A DNA stretch of 46,279 nucleotides, from contig NZGL01000007.1 of assembly GCA_002690945.1 (NCBI GenBank), positions 43,624-89,902 on the forward strand, read 5' to 3'. This document shows positions 9,186 to 18,705 of the stretch, in pieces. The notes beneath the pieces were generated by a model. That model searched no databases. It saw only the letters and a list, made by a program, of their open reading frames with translations, and was not told the origin of the DNA. The stretch comes from Gammaproteobacteria bacterium (GTDB lineage: Bacteria > Pseudomonadota > Gammaproteobacteria > Magnimaribacterales > TMED112). Both the position numbers and the translations under genes were made by a program. The stretch's first letter is position 1, and each line of letters starts with the position of its first letter.

Positions 9186-10393
9186 GAATTGTACCTCTGC
9201 ATTCTCTTGCTTGTTTGTCTAGAAGTGACAGCAAAATCTATTGCTGGGGCAAGTAAATTTGCAAACAGAATTGCTAACATCATGCCTTCTGGAAATGCAG
9301 GATTTACCACTCTTATAAGAACAGCAATCACCCCGATTGATAAACCATAAATCCATCTACCCTTATTAGTGCTTGCAGCAGTGACAGGTTCAGTTGCCAT
9401 AAAGATCATGCCAAAAGCAAAACCACCAATAGTTAGATGCCAATACCATGGAACGCTAAACATAGGATTTGTCTCAGATCCAACAAAGTTCAAGAAAGCA
9501 CTCATAGCTATCATGCCAATCATAGTGCCAAAAATAATCCTCCAGGAAGCGATTTTGCTATAAACCAAATAGGCACCAGAGAGAAGAATTAAAAATGTTG
9601 AGGTTTCACCTATAGAGCCTGGTATATGACCAAAGAAAGATTGCCCCCATGTAAAGTTAGAGCTTATTCCAGCCATACCTTCTGCAGCTCCTATTCCTAG
9701 GGCTGTAGCACCGGAATAACCATCAATTGCACCATTGTCCACTAAACCAGAAATCCAGACCATGTCACCCGATAATTCAGTTGGATAAGCAAAATATATA
9801 AAAGCTCTTCCCGTTAATGCTGGATTAAGGAAATTCTTTCCAGTGCCGCCGAAAAGTTCCTTACCAACAACAATACCAAAAGCTATTCCAGTTGCCGCTT
9901 GCCAAAGTGGTATATCTGGCGGACAACTCAGTGAAAACAATACAGTTGAAACAAAAGCACCCTCATTTATTTCATGCCTTCTTATGGTGGCAAATATTGC
10001 CTCACAGGCGATTCCAACCACAAAAACAGTTGCGTATATAGGAATGAAGTAAACCATTCCAAACCAAAATCTATGAAAATGATTGTTTACATCGGTGCCA
10101 ACTAATTGGACCAGCCAATTATGCCAATCTCCAGTGGAGGAAAAACCCCCTGTATCTAGGTAATCTAGACCCCAGAACCCCATGTTATACATACCCCAAA
10201 ACATGGCAGGAAATGTAGCCAACCAAACGACTACCATGACCCTTTGAACATCTAATCTATCTCTGATATGTGTTTTTCCTGTAGTAGCTACTTTGGTAGA
10301 AAAAAAGAAGTTTTGCACTACCTCATAGAGATAGAAATACCTGTTTTCTTTTGAAGGTCTATTTTTATCGAAAAATTTCTCTAAAAACTTCAT
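9182..10393 (-). CDS. nqrB: Na+-NQR subunit B, covalent FMN and ion channel subunit
   Basis: NqrB is the large membrane subunit that binds FMN covalently and is thought to carry sodium. I set the start at ATG 10393 (403 residues, MKFLEKFFDK) rather than an in-frame ATG 33 bases upstream. The chosen ATG overlaps the nqrA stop as ATGA, is preceded by a purine-rich GGAAGGAAGAGG, and matches family N-termini. The FMN acceptor motif DGYSGAT lies at 224-230 (Thr230). About ten hydrophobic segments and the NPALTGRAF stretch (190-198) fit the family. It sits between nqrA and nqrC in the standard order. Confidence 0.98.
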   Translation of the reverse strand: MKFLEKFFDKNRPSKENRYFYLYEVVQNFFFSTKVATTGKTHIRDRLDVQRVMVVVWLATFPAMFWGMYNMGFWGLDYLDTGGFSSTGDWHNWLVQLVGTDVNNHFHRFWFGMVYFIPIYATVFVVGIACEAIFATIRRHEINEGAFVSTVLFSLSCPPDIPLWQAATGIAFGIVVGKELFGGTGKNFLNPALTGRAFIYFAYPTELSGDMVWISGLVDNGAIDGYSGATALGIGAAEGMAGISSNFTWGQSFFGHIPGSIGETSTFLILLSGAYLVYSKIASWRIIFGTMIGMIAMSAFLNFVGSETNPMFSVPWYWHLTIGGFAFGMIFMATEPVTAASTNKGRWIYGLSIGVIAVLIRVVNPAFPEGMMLAILFANLLAPAIDFAVTSRQTSKRMQRYNS

Positions 10394-11721
10394 GATGCCT
10401 CTTCCTTCCAAATCATTTCCATACAATTATTAAATAGGGCCACATAATCATATTTACTAGGGCAAACATAAGAAAATATAGCCATATCTTCTGCCACTAG
10501 ATCAAAGATGCCTAATTCTCTTAAGGCCACTAAGTCCCCTATTGCTAGGGATTTTAAAAATAGTGTTGGATCTATATCAAATGGATTAACTTCATCAAAT
10601 ACTCCGATGGGAACAATTGCTCTATACCCACCATTAATATTCGTATCAAATGAGAATTTTTTTGGCTTCAAAATACTTGAAAAAAACACATTCGAATTAC
10701 TGTGATCCTTAAGACCAAACTTTAACCAATTAAAAAAGGTAGATTTTGCTTCATCAGATACCAAAGATAATTGATTTGAATATCTTCCTAAAAAATCTGA
10801 ATAGCTATCACCATGGCTACCATATAAGAGGCTACCAGACACTCTTCTAGAGTTATCAGTTGAATTACCAGCAGAAAGCTCCTCTAGGCTTGCACCAGGT
10901 ACAGTTTTGACCAATTTAGGCTCAATACATGCCGGACCGCAAACACTAACGTATTTTTCATAGCAAAGCTTCCCTGTATTCATAACTTTGCCTATTCTTA
11001 AGACATCTTGCCAGTCTATTGTCCAAGTTTTTTCGCTTTTTCTCATTGGGCGAATGTGTTGTATATGTAAAGAGCTATTCCCAGATGGAAATTTGCCTTC
11101 AATGATGCGTTGACTTAAATCAAATTTATGAAAATAGCCAAAAGGTAGATATTTTGAACCACATAAAACTATTTTTTGGGTGCTTATTTTTTGTATTGTT
11201 TCAATGCCTTTAATGAAGTCATCGAGATTGTTTATTATCAGATCTGTTGGTTCAAGTTCTAAAATATCTGATCTACAAGCATTTATGAAGACCTGATCAG
11301 GTATTGATTCTATTTCAGGCACCCTATTGAAGGGCCTTTCTCTGAAACTATCCCATAAACCAGCAGAAATTAAATCTTTTGAAACGTTGCCTGTTCTTCG
11401 AAATGTAACAAGCTCTTCACTTGCATTTTTATCGTTTTCTAAGATTACTGATACAAGAGCTCTTTTCTCTCCTCTATTAATAGAGCTAACAGTGCCACTA
11501 ATTGGGGACTTAACAGAAAACCCTGGATTTGTTTTATCTTCAAAGATAGGATCTCCTTTAGTGACAGAATCACCCTCTTTGACTAGAAATTTAGGCTTTA
11601 AAGAGAAATAGTCGTCAGCAAGAATTCCAATAAATTTAGGAACAATATGATCGAATTCTTTATTCTTTACCGAGCCATGAAGAGGTATTTTAAGACCTCC
11701 CCTCACTTTAATTTTTTTCAT
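10390..11721 (-). CDS. nqrA: Na+-NQR subunit A
   Basis: NqrA is the peripheral cytoplasmic subunit associated with NqrB and with quinone or inhibitor binding. The 443-residue product opens with the family sequence MKKIKVRGGLKIPLHG. It also has the N-terminal DYFSLKPKFLVKEGDSVTKG barrel segment with the SPISGTVSSINRGEKRA motif (about residues 74-90). The start ATG at 11721 abuts the last base of the GAPDH stop codon, with no intergenic base, so its ribosome site lies inside the GAPDH gene and no separate nqr promoter is evident. It overlaps nqrB by four bases. Confidence 0.98.
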   Translation of the reverse strand: MKKIKVRGGLKIPLHGSVKNKEFDHIVPKFIGILADDYFSLKPKFLVKEGDSVTKGDPIFEDKTNPGFSVKSPISGTVSSINRGEKRALVSVILENDKNASEELVTFRRTGNVSKDLISAGLWDSFRERPFNRVPEIESIPDQVFINACRSDILELEPTDLIINNLDDFIKGIETIQKISTQKIVLCGSKYLPFGYFHKFDLSQRIIEGKFPSGNSSLHIQHIRPMRKSEKTWTIDWQDVLRIGKVMNTGKLCYEKYVSVCGPACIEPKLVKTVPGASLEELSAGNSTDNSRRVSGSLLYGSHGDSYSDFLGRYSNQLSLVSDEAKSTFFNWLKFGLKDHSNSNVFFSSILKPKKFSFDTNINGGYRAIVPIGVFDEVNPFDIDPTLFLKSLAIGDLVALRELGIFDLVAEDMAIFSYVCPSKYDYVALFNNCMEMIWKEEAS

Positions 11722-13194
11722 TTACTGTTTCGGGTATCTAACTAAATTAATACCAAGTGCTTTATTTAAAAGCCTTGCAACTTGCCTGGAATAACCATAC
11801 TCATTATCGTACCAGCAGTAAATAGTTATGTTGTTAAAATTGCTAATTGTTGCCTGAGAATCGAAAACACAAGCAAATTCATTACTATAAAAATCAGAAG
11901 AAACTGCATCTAAAGAATTAGAATAATCAATTGTAGTTCTTAAACCTGAATGAAAAGCAGCATTTCTAAAGCATTGATTTAAATCTTCAACAGAAACACC
12001 CTTTTTTACATTTAGGTGCATGATAGCCAAACTCACATTAGGTGTTGGCACTCTGATAGCATTAGCTGTAAGTTTTCCTTTAAGTTCAGGCATAACCCCA
12101 GAAATTGCCTTTGCTGCTCCTGTGTCTGTGATAACAAGATTTAATGCAGCACTTCTACCCCTTCTATCAGATGTATGATAGTTATCGATCAAATTCTGAT
12201 CGTTTGTATATGCGTGCACGGTCTCAATATGACCACTTAAAATTTTAAAATTATCATCGACAACTTTTAGAGCTGGGACAATGGCATTAGTGGTGCAAGA
12301 TGCAGCTCCTAGAATTTTATCGCCTTCGCTGACCTTTTGATCATTTACACCGTATACAATATTTTTAATTTTCCCTTTTCCTGGCGCAGTAAGAACAACT
12401 CGTTCAACAGATGGATTTTTAATATGCATCTTTAGTCCATCTTCATCTCTCCAAACGCCTGTATTATCAATTACAGTGGCTTTCTTGATTCCGTGCTTTT
12501 TGTAATCTACTTTTTTTGGATCATTGGCATAAATAAATACAATTTCGTTACCATTAACAATCAAAGAATTGTTCTTTCTATCCACTCTGATTGTTCCAGG
12601 AAATGTGCCATGGACACTATCATTTCTTAGCAAACTTGCTCTTTTGATTAAATCTTCTGTATTGCCCGAATCTCGTACAACTACCGCTCTTAGGCGCCAA
12701 TTTACTCCAGGACCAGTTTCACTGACCAGGATTCTAGTTAAGATTCTCCCAATTCTCCCAAAGCCATATAAAACTATATCTTTAGGTCTTAATGGGTGAG
12801 ATCTTTTAGTTCTAACCTGTTCTTTAAGCATACTTTTAACATGCTTTATGGGATCCAATTTATCGTTATCTAAAAGATGAACAACAACCTCTCCTAGGTC
12901 AATTTCACATGGCATTAATTTCATTTTTGAGATTTGTTCAATTACAGGGTAAGTTTCAAGTTCACTTAACTCATTCCCTTCTACTTCACGAACAAACCGA
13001 TGAAGTTTCATTATTTCTATTGCTGAACAATTAATTAGAGGACGACCATACATCAATAATCTAATCCCATTTCGGTATAGTTTACCGATCATAGGGACCA
13101 TAGATTCAGCAAGAGCTTCTCTCCACTTCCAGTCCCCAAAATGGTCATCGACCTTTGGTCTACGTCTTTTGTCGGGATTAAATCTTTTAACCAA
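11722..13194 (-). CDS. gap: Long-form glyceraldehyde-3-phosphate dehydrogenase
   Basis: This oxidoreductase interconverts glyceraldehyde-3-phosphate and 1,3-bisphosphoglycerate with NAD(P). The catalytic domain is clear: Rossmann motif GFGRIGR (144-150), catalytic ASCTTNA with Cys300, HAYTNDQ after it, and the C-terminal WYDNEYGYSRQ. Unlike the standard enzyme of about 335 residues, it has an extra 138 or so N-terminal residues with no motif I recognise. Extended GAPDHs of this kind are known in Pseudomonas and other gammaproteobacteria. The likely start is TTG 13194, two bases after the preceding stop; its ribosome site is weak, so the start is uncertain by some residues. It is directly followed by nqrA, so NADH production and NADH oxidation are linked on one transcript. 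Confidence 0.92.
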   Translation of the reverse strand: MVKRFNPDKRRRPKVDDHFGDWKWREALAESMVPMIGKLYRNGIRLLMYGRPLINCSAIEIMKLHRFVREVEGNELSELETYPVIEQISKMKLMPCEIDLGEVVVHLLDNDKLDPIKHVKSMLKEQVRTKRSHPLRPKDIVLYGFGRIGRILTRILVSETGPGVNWRLRAVVVRDSGNTEDLIKRASLLRNDSVHGTFPGTIRVDRKNNSLIVNGNEIVFIYANDPKKVDYKKHGIKKATVIDNTGVWRDEDGLKMHIKNPSVERVVLTAPGKGKIKNIVYGVNDQKVSEGDKILGAASCTTNAIVPALKVVDDNFKILSGHIETVHAYTNDQNLIDNYHTSDRRGRSAALNLVITDTGAAKAISGVMPELKGKLTANAIRVPTPNVSLAIMHLNVKKGVSVEDLNQCFRNAAFHSGLRTTIDYSNSLDAVSSDFYSNEFACVFDSQATISNFNNITIYCWYDNEYGYSRQVARLLNKALGINLVRYPKQ

Positions 13195-13196
13195 AA

Positions 13197-14279
13197 TTAA
13201 CTTTCTATATATTTATTTAGGTAATACGTATCGTTACCAAATAAATGCACTATAACCATCATTCTTTTTAGGTAATGACCTATAGACATTTCTTCCGTAC
13301 AACCCATTCCACCATGCATTTGCACAGCTTCTTCTGCTACCAACTTTCCAGCAAGAGCAACTTGATTCTTTAAACCATAGATAAGTTTTCTTTTTTCATC
13401 AGTTTCATGAGTTGCAAGAACTTTCAGTAAAAAAGATTTTGTAAATTCAGCTTCCATGAACATATCAACCATTCTGTGTTGTAATGCTTGAAATTTTGAT
13501 AGAGGCTGTCCAAACTGTTCTCTTTGTTTGGTATATTCGATTGTTAGTTGATAGCATTTTTCCATCGCACCAACTGCTTCCGAAGAAATACAAACTAAAC
13601 CATCAAGAATTGTTTCTTCAAGGATTTCAAGAGCATTTTCAGCAGAAAATACTGCTTCGGCTTTACAGTTCTCAAATTTAATATCGCCAGAAACAAAACC
13701 GTCATATGTCTTGTAGCTTGTGCAGCCTAAACCTTCAGCTTCTCTAGAGACCAAAGCAAATGCATGACCTTTATCATGCTTACCAAAAACGACAAAATAA
13801 TTAGCATTTTGAGCATTAAGCACTGTCGTTTTGAGCCCATTTACAGTGCCATCAGAACTTATTTCACAATCGACATTTCCTAAGTTAAAGCCTTTAGTAG
13901 GTTCATAATTGGCTAGGGAGATTTGCGATTCACCACTAATTATCCCTTCAATATATTTGGCTTTATCTTCAAGGTCGGAACGCTTTAAAATTCCTCCACC
14001 TAGCACGACATTAGCAAGATAAGGTTCAACTACGATTGCTTTGCCAAATTCCTCAAACATGAGGCTTAAATCAACATCATTGCCATCCAATCCACCGTGC
14101 TCTTCAGCAAAAGGTATGGCTAACCAACCAAGCTCAGCAAAAAGTTTCCAATGTTCTTCATTGTGGCCTTTTTCTGACTCGACGCTCTTCATTCTTGTCT
14201 CAAAGGTATAATCTGAAAGACAAAACTTTGAGACACTATCCCTTAGTAAGTTTTGTTCATCTGTATAGCTTAAATTCAT
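13197..14279 (-). CDS. Acyl-CoA dehydrogenase, small (PimD-like) partner
   Basis: A 360-residue acyl-CoA dehydrogenase family protein, probably a flavoprotein that passes electrons to ETF. The C-terminal half is well conserved: TKQREQFGQPLSKFQALQHR is the FAD-contacting helix with the R-x-x-F-G signature, and AVQMHGGMG follows. The middle domain lacks the usual EP-x-x-GSD loop, having ANYEPTKGFNLG in its place. The partner gene upstream has the opposite pattern, so the two look like halves of a heteromeric enzyme, as in PimC/PimD and the mycobacterial steroid ACADs. It lies 12 bases downstream of that gene and two bases before GAPDH. The substrate is not evident; a CoA thioester of a dicarboxylic, branched or steroid-like acid is possible. 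Confidence 0.9.
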   Translation of the reverse strand: MNLSYTDEQNLLRDSVSKFCLSDYTFETRMKSVESEKGHNEEHWKLFAELGWLAIPFAEEHGGLDGNDVDLSLMFEEFGKAIVVEPYLANVVLGGGILKRSDLEDKAKYIEGIISGESQISLANYEPTKGFNLGNVDCEISSDGTVNGLKTTVLNAQNANYFVVFGKHDKGHAFALVSREAEGLGCTSYKTYDGFVSGDIKFENCKAEAVFSAENALEILEETILDGLVCISSEAVGAMEKCYQLTIEYTKQREQFGQPLSKFQALQHRMVDMFMEAEFTKSFLLKVLATHETDEKRKLIYGLKNQVALAGKLVAEEAVQMHGGMGCTEEMSIGHYLKRMMVIVHLFGNDTYYLNKYIES

Positions 14280-14291
14280 CTTATTTCCCCA

Positions 14292-15482
14292 TTAAAGTCC
14301 AAGAATAGCCTTAGCAATAATATTTTTTTGAATCTCATTACTTCCACCATAAATAGTTACTTTTCTAAAGTTTAGATACTTAGGTGCTGTTAGTTGAGCA
14401 TCTTTCGCTGCTGCCACTTCAATATCTGAAAAACCATATGGTCCCCCATATGGCATAGCATCATGACCGGCAATTTCTACAGCTAGACTTGTAAGTCTCT
14501 GTTGCAGATCTGTACCTTTAATTTTCAATAATGATGATTCTGCACCTGGACTTCTTCCCTCTCTTTGTGCTGCTAAACCTCTTAGTTCTGTCATTTCTAA
14601 TGCATCCAGGTCTAAGTGAAATTGTGCAACCTTAGAGTTAAAAGTAGAGTCTTCAGATAAAGGCTTATCCCCATGAAATGTAGTTTCCGCCTTTTTAGCT
14701 AATCTGTTAATAGCTCTTCTCATTTGAGGTGCTCCGGCAATTGAACTCCTTTCATGTGTCAACAAAAATTTTGCATAAGTCCAACCTTGATTAACTTCAC
14801 CTACGACATTTTCTTTTGGCACACGAACATTATCAAACCAAATTTCATTTACTTCATGATCACCATCTAAAGTAATTATAGGTTTCACCTCTATTCCTGG
14901 AGTCTTCATGTCAACGAGAATGAAAGTTATTCCTGTCTGCTTTATGCCTGAATCATCAGTTCTCACTAAAACAAAAATCCAATCTGCAAATTGACCAAGT
15001 GTTGTCCAAGTCTTTTGTCCGTTAATAACATACTCATCACCATCAAGCTCAGCCTTACATTTAAGTGAAGCTAAATCTGATCCAGAGCCTGGCTCTGAAT
15101 AACCTTGGCACCACCAATCATCAAAATTTAAGATTCTTGGTAGAAATTTTTTCTTTTGTTCTTCGCTTCCAAAAGTCCAGATTACTGGCGCTACCATTTG
15201 CAGACCAAAAGGCACAAATGTAGGACAACCCTCTAAGGCTAATTCTCTCAAATAGAGATAAATCTTAGTAGCATCCCATCCTGTTCCTCCATGCTCAACC
15301 GGCCATGAATGACCCATCCAGCCCTTTTTAGCAACACATTTATGCCACTCAACCACTTCATCTCTGGTGAGTTCTTCACCATTGTGCATTTTTTCTCTGA
15401 TATGGTTTGGGTATTCATTATCCAAGAACGCCCTAACTTCATCACGAAATTCTAAATCTTCTTTAGAAAAATTAAGATCCAT
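14292..15482 (-). CDS. Acyl-CoA dehydrogenase, large (PimC-like) partner
   Basis: A 396-residue acyl-CoA dehydrogenase, the length usual for pimeloyl-CoA dehydrogenase large subunits. It has the middle-domain flavin and substrate loop GYSEPGSGSDLASL, the INGQKTWTT beta-strand motif, and IYGGSNEIQKNIIAK at the C-terminus. In the helix where most homologues have RxxFG it reads THERSSIAGAPQMRRAINR, so the usual FAD-binding arginine motif is absent. This complements the downstream partner. It is the first gene of the long minus-strand string that reaches nqrM; its promoter should lie in the 94-base gap shared with the divergent csiV-like gene. Confidence 0.92.
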   Translation of the reverse strand: MDLNFSKEDLEFRDEVRAFLDNEYPNHIREKMHNGEELTRDEVVEWHKCVAKKGWMGHSWPVEHGGTGWDATKIYLYLRELALEGCPTFVPFGLQMVAPVIWTFGSEEQKKKFLPRILNFDDWWCQGYSEPGSGSDLASLKCKAELDGDEYVINGQKTWTTLGQFADWIFVLVRTDDSGIKQTGITFILVDMKTPGIEVKPIITLDGDHEVNEIWFDNVRVPKENVVGEVNQGWTYAKFLLTHERSSIAGAPQMRRAINRLAKKAETTFHGDKPLSEDSTFNSKVAQFHLDLDALEMTELRGLAAQREGRSPGAESSLLKIKGTDLQQRLTSLAVEIAGHDAMPYGGPYGFSDIEVAAAKDAQLTAPKYLNFRKVTIYGGSNEIQKNIIAKAILGL

Positions 15483-15576
15483 AATTTAACCCTTTTTCGT
15501 TCCTCAAAACCAATTTACTAGATATCATTTATGTAGTGTATTTTGAAATAAAAATTCAATTGGTATTAAAAACTTT

Positions 15577-16359
15577 ATGCGCGATTTTTTCAAGTTTATA
15601 GCAGTATTTCTGCCCTTCTCTTTGCCCCTTCTTTCTGAAGAAGAAATTCTAATAGTTAAAGTTGAAGTTGCAACTGTGATCTGGAAAGATCAAAACACTT
15701 CTGAGAAGTTCGAAATTGTTGATGAAAATATACTGATTGATGAGGCGCTTTTACTTGAAGAAATAGAAACACCAGAAATAAATTTAGACATGATTGTTTC
15801 TCAAGATGAAGAGATAGTTTTTGATTTTAAATACTTCGAGGAAATTCCAGAGTTTATAAATGCTGAAGAGACGGTTAATGAAGATGAGGTTATACAGATC
15901 CCAAGTTTTTTTAGAGTAATAGATAAAACAAAGCACGAGCTTAATGGAACAATGAAGAGAATTTCAGCGGTTCCAGATATAGAGCTAGGGAATCATAAGT
16001 CTTGGTATCAGCCTCTAAAAGATGAATTATCGACGCCTTATATACTTGTTTCTGACCAAGATAACCAATGTGTCATTAAAGTTTTTCAAGCAAGGTTTCC
16101 GAGAGTGCATGCTAAATGCGCTATGGGCCCAGACTCCTTGTCTAAGACTTATATCATGTCTAAATCAGAATTTAATGTGAAACCTTTAATAGGAAAATTT
16201 AAGTTAGACATTGAGAAGCCCGACACTCCTGAAGATCAGAAAGAGCTCTACGTCATCGATGAGCAAAGAAGAATCTCACTGAATGAATTCCATTACTTTG
16301 ATCATCCGAAGATAGGCATTTTAGTTGGAGTTTATAGTTACCCCAAAGAAGAAGATTAA
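15577..16359 (+). CDS. csiV: CsiV-family (peptidoglycan-binding) exported protein
   Basis: A 260-residue protein with an N-terminal signal-like segment (about residues 1-20). CsiV proteins are periplasmic and contribute to cell-wall synthesis and cell shape. Recognition rests on three blocks: the opening strand ILIVKVEVATVIW, the central SWYQPL (the family has a W-R/Y-QPL motif here), and the C-terminal LNEFHYFDHPKIGILVGVYSY, which matches the HYFDHP-x-x-G-x-LV ending of the family. The region between about 40 and 110 is acidic and variable. It is transcribed away from the acyl-CoA dehydrogenase genes and ends one base before the facing nfuA stop. The symbol is assigned by resemblance; confidence is moderate. 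Confidence 0.75.
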   Translation: MRDFFKFIAVFLPFSLPLLSEEEILIVKVEVATVIWKDQNTSEKFEIVDENILIDEALLLEEIETPEINLDMIVSQDEEIVFDFKYFEEIPEFINAEETVNEDEVIQIPSFFRVIDKTKHELNGTMKRISAVPDIELGNHKSWYQPLKDELSTPYILVSDQDNQCVIKVFQARFPRVHAKCAMGPDSLSKTYIMSKSEFNVKPLIGKFKLDIEKPDTPEDQKELYVIDEQRRISLNEFHYFDHPKIGILVGVYSYPKEED

Positions 16360-16360
16360 T

Positions 16361-16939
16361 TTATTTGTAGTAAGCGTTTTCTGTATTAGTGTGATCTGTT
16401 ACGTCTCTAATACCTTTAATCTCAGGAATCTTTTCTAATAGAGTCTTTTCTATACCTTCTTTTAATGTTACATCAACCATACCGCAGCCTTGGCACCCAC
16501 CACCAAACTGTAAAATAACCATCTTATCTTTAGTTATTTCCTCAAGGTGAACATTGCCGCCATGAGAAGCAAGTTGTGGATTGATTTCATCATAGAGAAC
16601 ATAATTAACTTTATCTTCTAATGTGGCATCATCTCCAATTTTTGGCACTCTTGCGCTTGGAGCTTTGATAGTTAATTGACCACCAAAATTGTCTTTATCG
16701 TAATTAACCTCAGCGTCATCAAGAAAAGAAACACTACGTTCCTCAATATAAAGATCAAATTCACTAAGCTTGATCTTAAGATCGGATTCTTGACGTTCTT
16801 CTGCTTTACAAAAAGCAAGGCATGTTTCCGCTTTAGGTGTTCCAGGATCAGAAATAAAAATCCTTATATCACAAGGAAAATCTTTTTTTGCAATTAATTT
16901 AGACAGGTATTCTTCAGCTGTAGCAGTTACATTAATCAT
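16361..16939 (-). CDS. nfuA: NfuA Fe-S cluster carrier
   Basis: NfuA accepts a [4Fe-4S] cluster and passes it to target proteins, mainly under oxidative stress or iron limitation. The 192-residue protein has an N-terminal degenerate A-type scaffold domain (about 1-95) and a C-terminal Nfu domain. The cluster-ligating Cys149-x-x-Cys152 occurs in FGGGCQGCGMVDVTLKEGIE. Length and domain order match E. coli NfuA (191 residues). It faces the csiV-like gene with a one-base gap and follows etfA on the same strand, 20 bases downstream. Co-expression with ETF genes would fit supply of the [4Fe-4S] cluster of the ETF:quinone oxidoreductase encoded nearby. Confidence 0.96.
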   Translation of the reverse strand: MINVTATAEEYLSKLIAKKDFPCDIRIFISDPGTPKAETCLAFCKAEERQESDLKIKLSEFDLYIEERSVSFLDDAEVNYDKDNFGGQLTIKAPSARVPKIGDDATLEDKVNYVLYDEINPQLASHGGNVHLEEITKDKMVILQFGGGCQGCGMVDVTLKEGIEKTLLEKIPEIKGIRDVTDHTNTENAYYK

Positions 16940-16959
16940 GTTGTCTATTATATGGGAGC

Positions 16960-17892
16960 TTAAAGCTTTGATTCAAGGTCAGGAAGAGCTTCAAATAGGT
17001 CTGCTACTAGACCGTAATCAGCAACTTTAAAAATAGGAGCTTCCTCATCCTTATTAATGGCAACGATAGTTTTAGAGTCTTTCATGCCTGCGAGATGCTG
17101 AATAGCACCAGAAATGCCAACAGCTATGTAAAGGTTAGGTGCAACAGATTTGCCTGTTTGACCTACCTGATAGTCATTAGGCGCAAATCCTGAGTCTACA
17201 GCAGCTCTAGAGGCTCCCACAGCTGCATTAAGCTTTGTTGCTATACCCTCTAATAGAGCGAAGTTTTCGGCATTTTGCATTCCTCTGCCACCAGAAATAA
17301 CAATATCAGCAGATGTTAATTCAGGCCTATCAGAAACTGTTAATTCGTTTTTAACAAACTGTGCTTTTCTTGAAGCAGTGTCTGGCACTGTTTTTTCAAC
17401 TACTTCTGCAGAACCTACCCCAAGAGCAGACTTATCAAATGCAGTGGTTCTTATTGTTAGAACATTCTTTTCTTGATCTGATTTAACCGTGGCAATACAT
17501 GAGCCTGCATAGATCGGCTTTTTGAAAGTTTTATCATCTATTATTTCAATCACTTCAGACACTTGTTGAAGGTCCATTAGAGCTGCAGCTCTTGGAAGGT
17601 TGTTTTTACCAGTAGTACTAGAGCTTGCTAAGAAATAACAATAATCATCAGCCACAGAAACAATACATTCAGCTAGATCTTCAGCTATCTCATTTGCAAA
17701 CCTTGCATCATTGAAACTAAGAACCTGTGAAACACCTTCAACACTTTTAGCTTGATCTACAACTGTGCTTGCTGAATTCCCAGCAACCAATATATCAATG
17801 TCTTTGCCAAGCTTTTTAGCTGCCTCAACAACACTTAATGTTGCTGCCGATAACTCACTATTATTATGCTCTGCTACAACTAAAGTTTTCAT
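16960..17892 (-). CDS. etfA: Electron transfer flavoprotein alpha subunit
   Basis: EtfA holds FAD and forms with EtfB the soluble carrier that collects electrons from acyl-CoA dehydrogenases. The 310-residue protein has the C-terminal FAD-binding signature: SGGRGMQ, then [32 protein letters not shown] and a distal [18 protein letters not shown]. Its start overlaps the etfB stop by four bases, so the subunits are translationally coupled. Its partner ETF:quinone oxidoreductase is encoded divergently just upstream of etfB. Confidence 0.98.
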   Translation of the reverse strand: MKTLVVAEHNNSELSAATLSVVEAAKKLGKDIDILVAGNSASTVVDQAKSVEGVSQVLSFNDARFANEIAEDLAECIVSVADDYCYFLASSSTTGKNNLPRAAALMDLQQVSEVIEIIDDKTFKKPIYAGSCIATVKSDQEKNVLTIRTTAFDKSALGVGSAEVVEKTVPDTASRKAQFVKNELTVSDRPELTSADIVISGGRGMQNAENFALLEGIATKLNAAVGASRAAVDSGFAPNDYQVGQTGKSVAPNLYIAVGISGAIQHLAGMKDSKTIVAINKDEEAPIFKVADYGLVADLFEALPDLESKL

Positions 17893-18638
17893 ATTACTTT
17901 TGCCTCATTTCTAAGCTTATCTACTAATGCGTCAACAGTTTCAACCTTAACACCTTCTTGTCTTTCCGGTGGAGACTCAACTTTCAAGGTGCTAATTTTA
18001 CTAGTGGTGTCTATTCCTAAGTCACCAATGTTTATTTCTTCTAAAGGCTTTCTTTTGGCCTTCATAATATTAGGTAATGATGCATATCTAGGTTCATTTA
18101 ATCTTAGATCTGTGGTTACTACTGCTGGTAATTCTGTAGATAATGTCTCTAAGCCTCCATCGATCTCTCTAGTCACTTCTATGGCGTTGCCATTTACTTC
18201 AAGCTCAGAGGCAAAAGTAGCTTGCGGTAGACCTGTTAAAGCTCCAAACATTTGCCCAGTTTGATTATGATCTCCATCAATTCCAACCTTACCCATAATG
18301 ACTAAATTAGGATTTTCTTTCTCGTAAACTTTAACCAAAACTTTAGCAACTGTAAGAGGTTCAAGCGATTCATCTGTTTTAACTAAAATAGCTCTGTCTG
18401 CTCCAAGAGCAAGAGCTGTTCTAAGTTGTTCTTGATGTTTATCATCTCCAATTGTGACGACCACAATTTCATCTGCCTTACCTGCTTCTTTAAGTTTTAT
18501 GGCCTCTTCTACTGCAATTTCACAGAATGGGTTAATGGCCATTTTCACGTTATTTAGATCAACGTCTGTGTTGGCTTGGTTAGGCCTAACCTTGACGTTA
18601 TAATCATTTACTCTTTTAATGGGAATCAGAATTTTCAT
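17889..18638 (-). CDS. etfB: Electron transfer flavoprotein beta subunit
   Basis: EtfB is the AMP-binding partner of EtfA. I set the start at ATG 18638 (249 residues, [10 protein letters not shown]), the family-typical length and N-terminus; an upstream in-frame TTG at 18656 would add six residues and seems less likely. Landmarks are [27 protein letters not shown] and the beta-subunit signature around [12 protein letters not shown] and [10 protein letters not shown]. About 67 bases separate it from the divergently transcribed ETF:quinone oxidoreductase, a natural place for a shared promoter region. Confidence 0.97.
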   Translation of the reverse strand: MKILIPIKRVNDYNVKVRPNQANTDVDLNNVKMAINPFCEIAVEEAIKLKEAGKADEIVVVTIGDDKHQEQLRTALALGADRAILVKTDESLEPLTVAKVLVKVYEKENPNLVIMGKVGIDGDHNQTGQMFGALTGLPQATFASELEVNGNAIEVTREIDGGLETLSTELPAVVTTDLRLNEPRYASLPNIMKAKRKPLEEINIGDLGIDTTSKISTLKVESPPERQEGVKVETVDALVDKLRNEAKVI

Positions 18639-18705
18639 GTATTTAAATTTGATCAATTAGTAATATATATGAAAAAGATAAAAATAAAATAGTTTGGTGG
18701 AATAT

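Noticed and set aside
10394-10426. Upstream ATG at 10426 for nqrB
   Set aside because: It extends 37 bases into nqrA and adds residues not seen in NqrB; ATG 10393 has an ATGA junction and a good ribosome site.
18639-18705. A specific promoter between etfB and the ETF:quinone oxidoreductase gene
   Set aside because: The 67 bases are so AT-rich that many -10-like boxes can be drawn on both strands; no single choice is supported.
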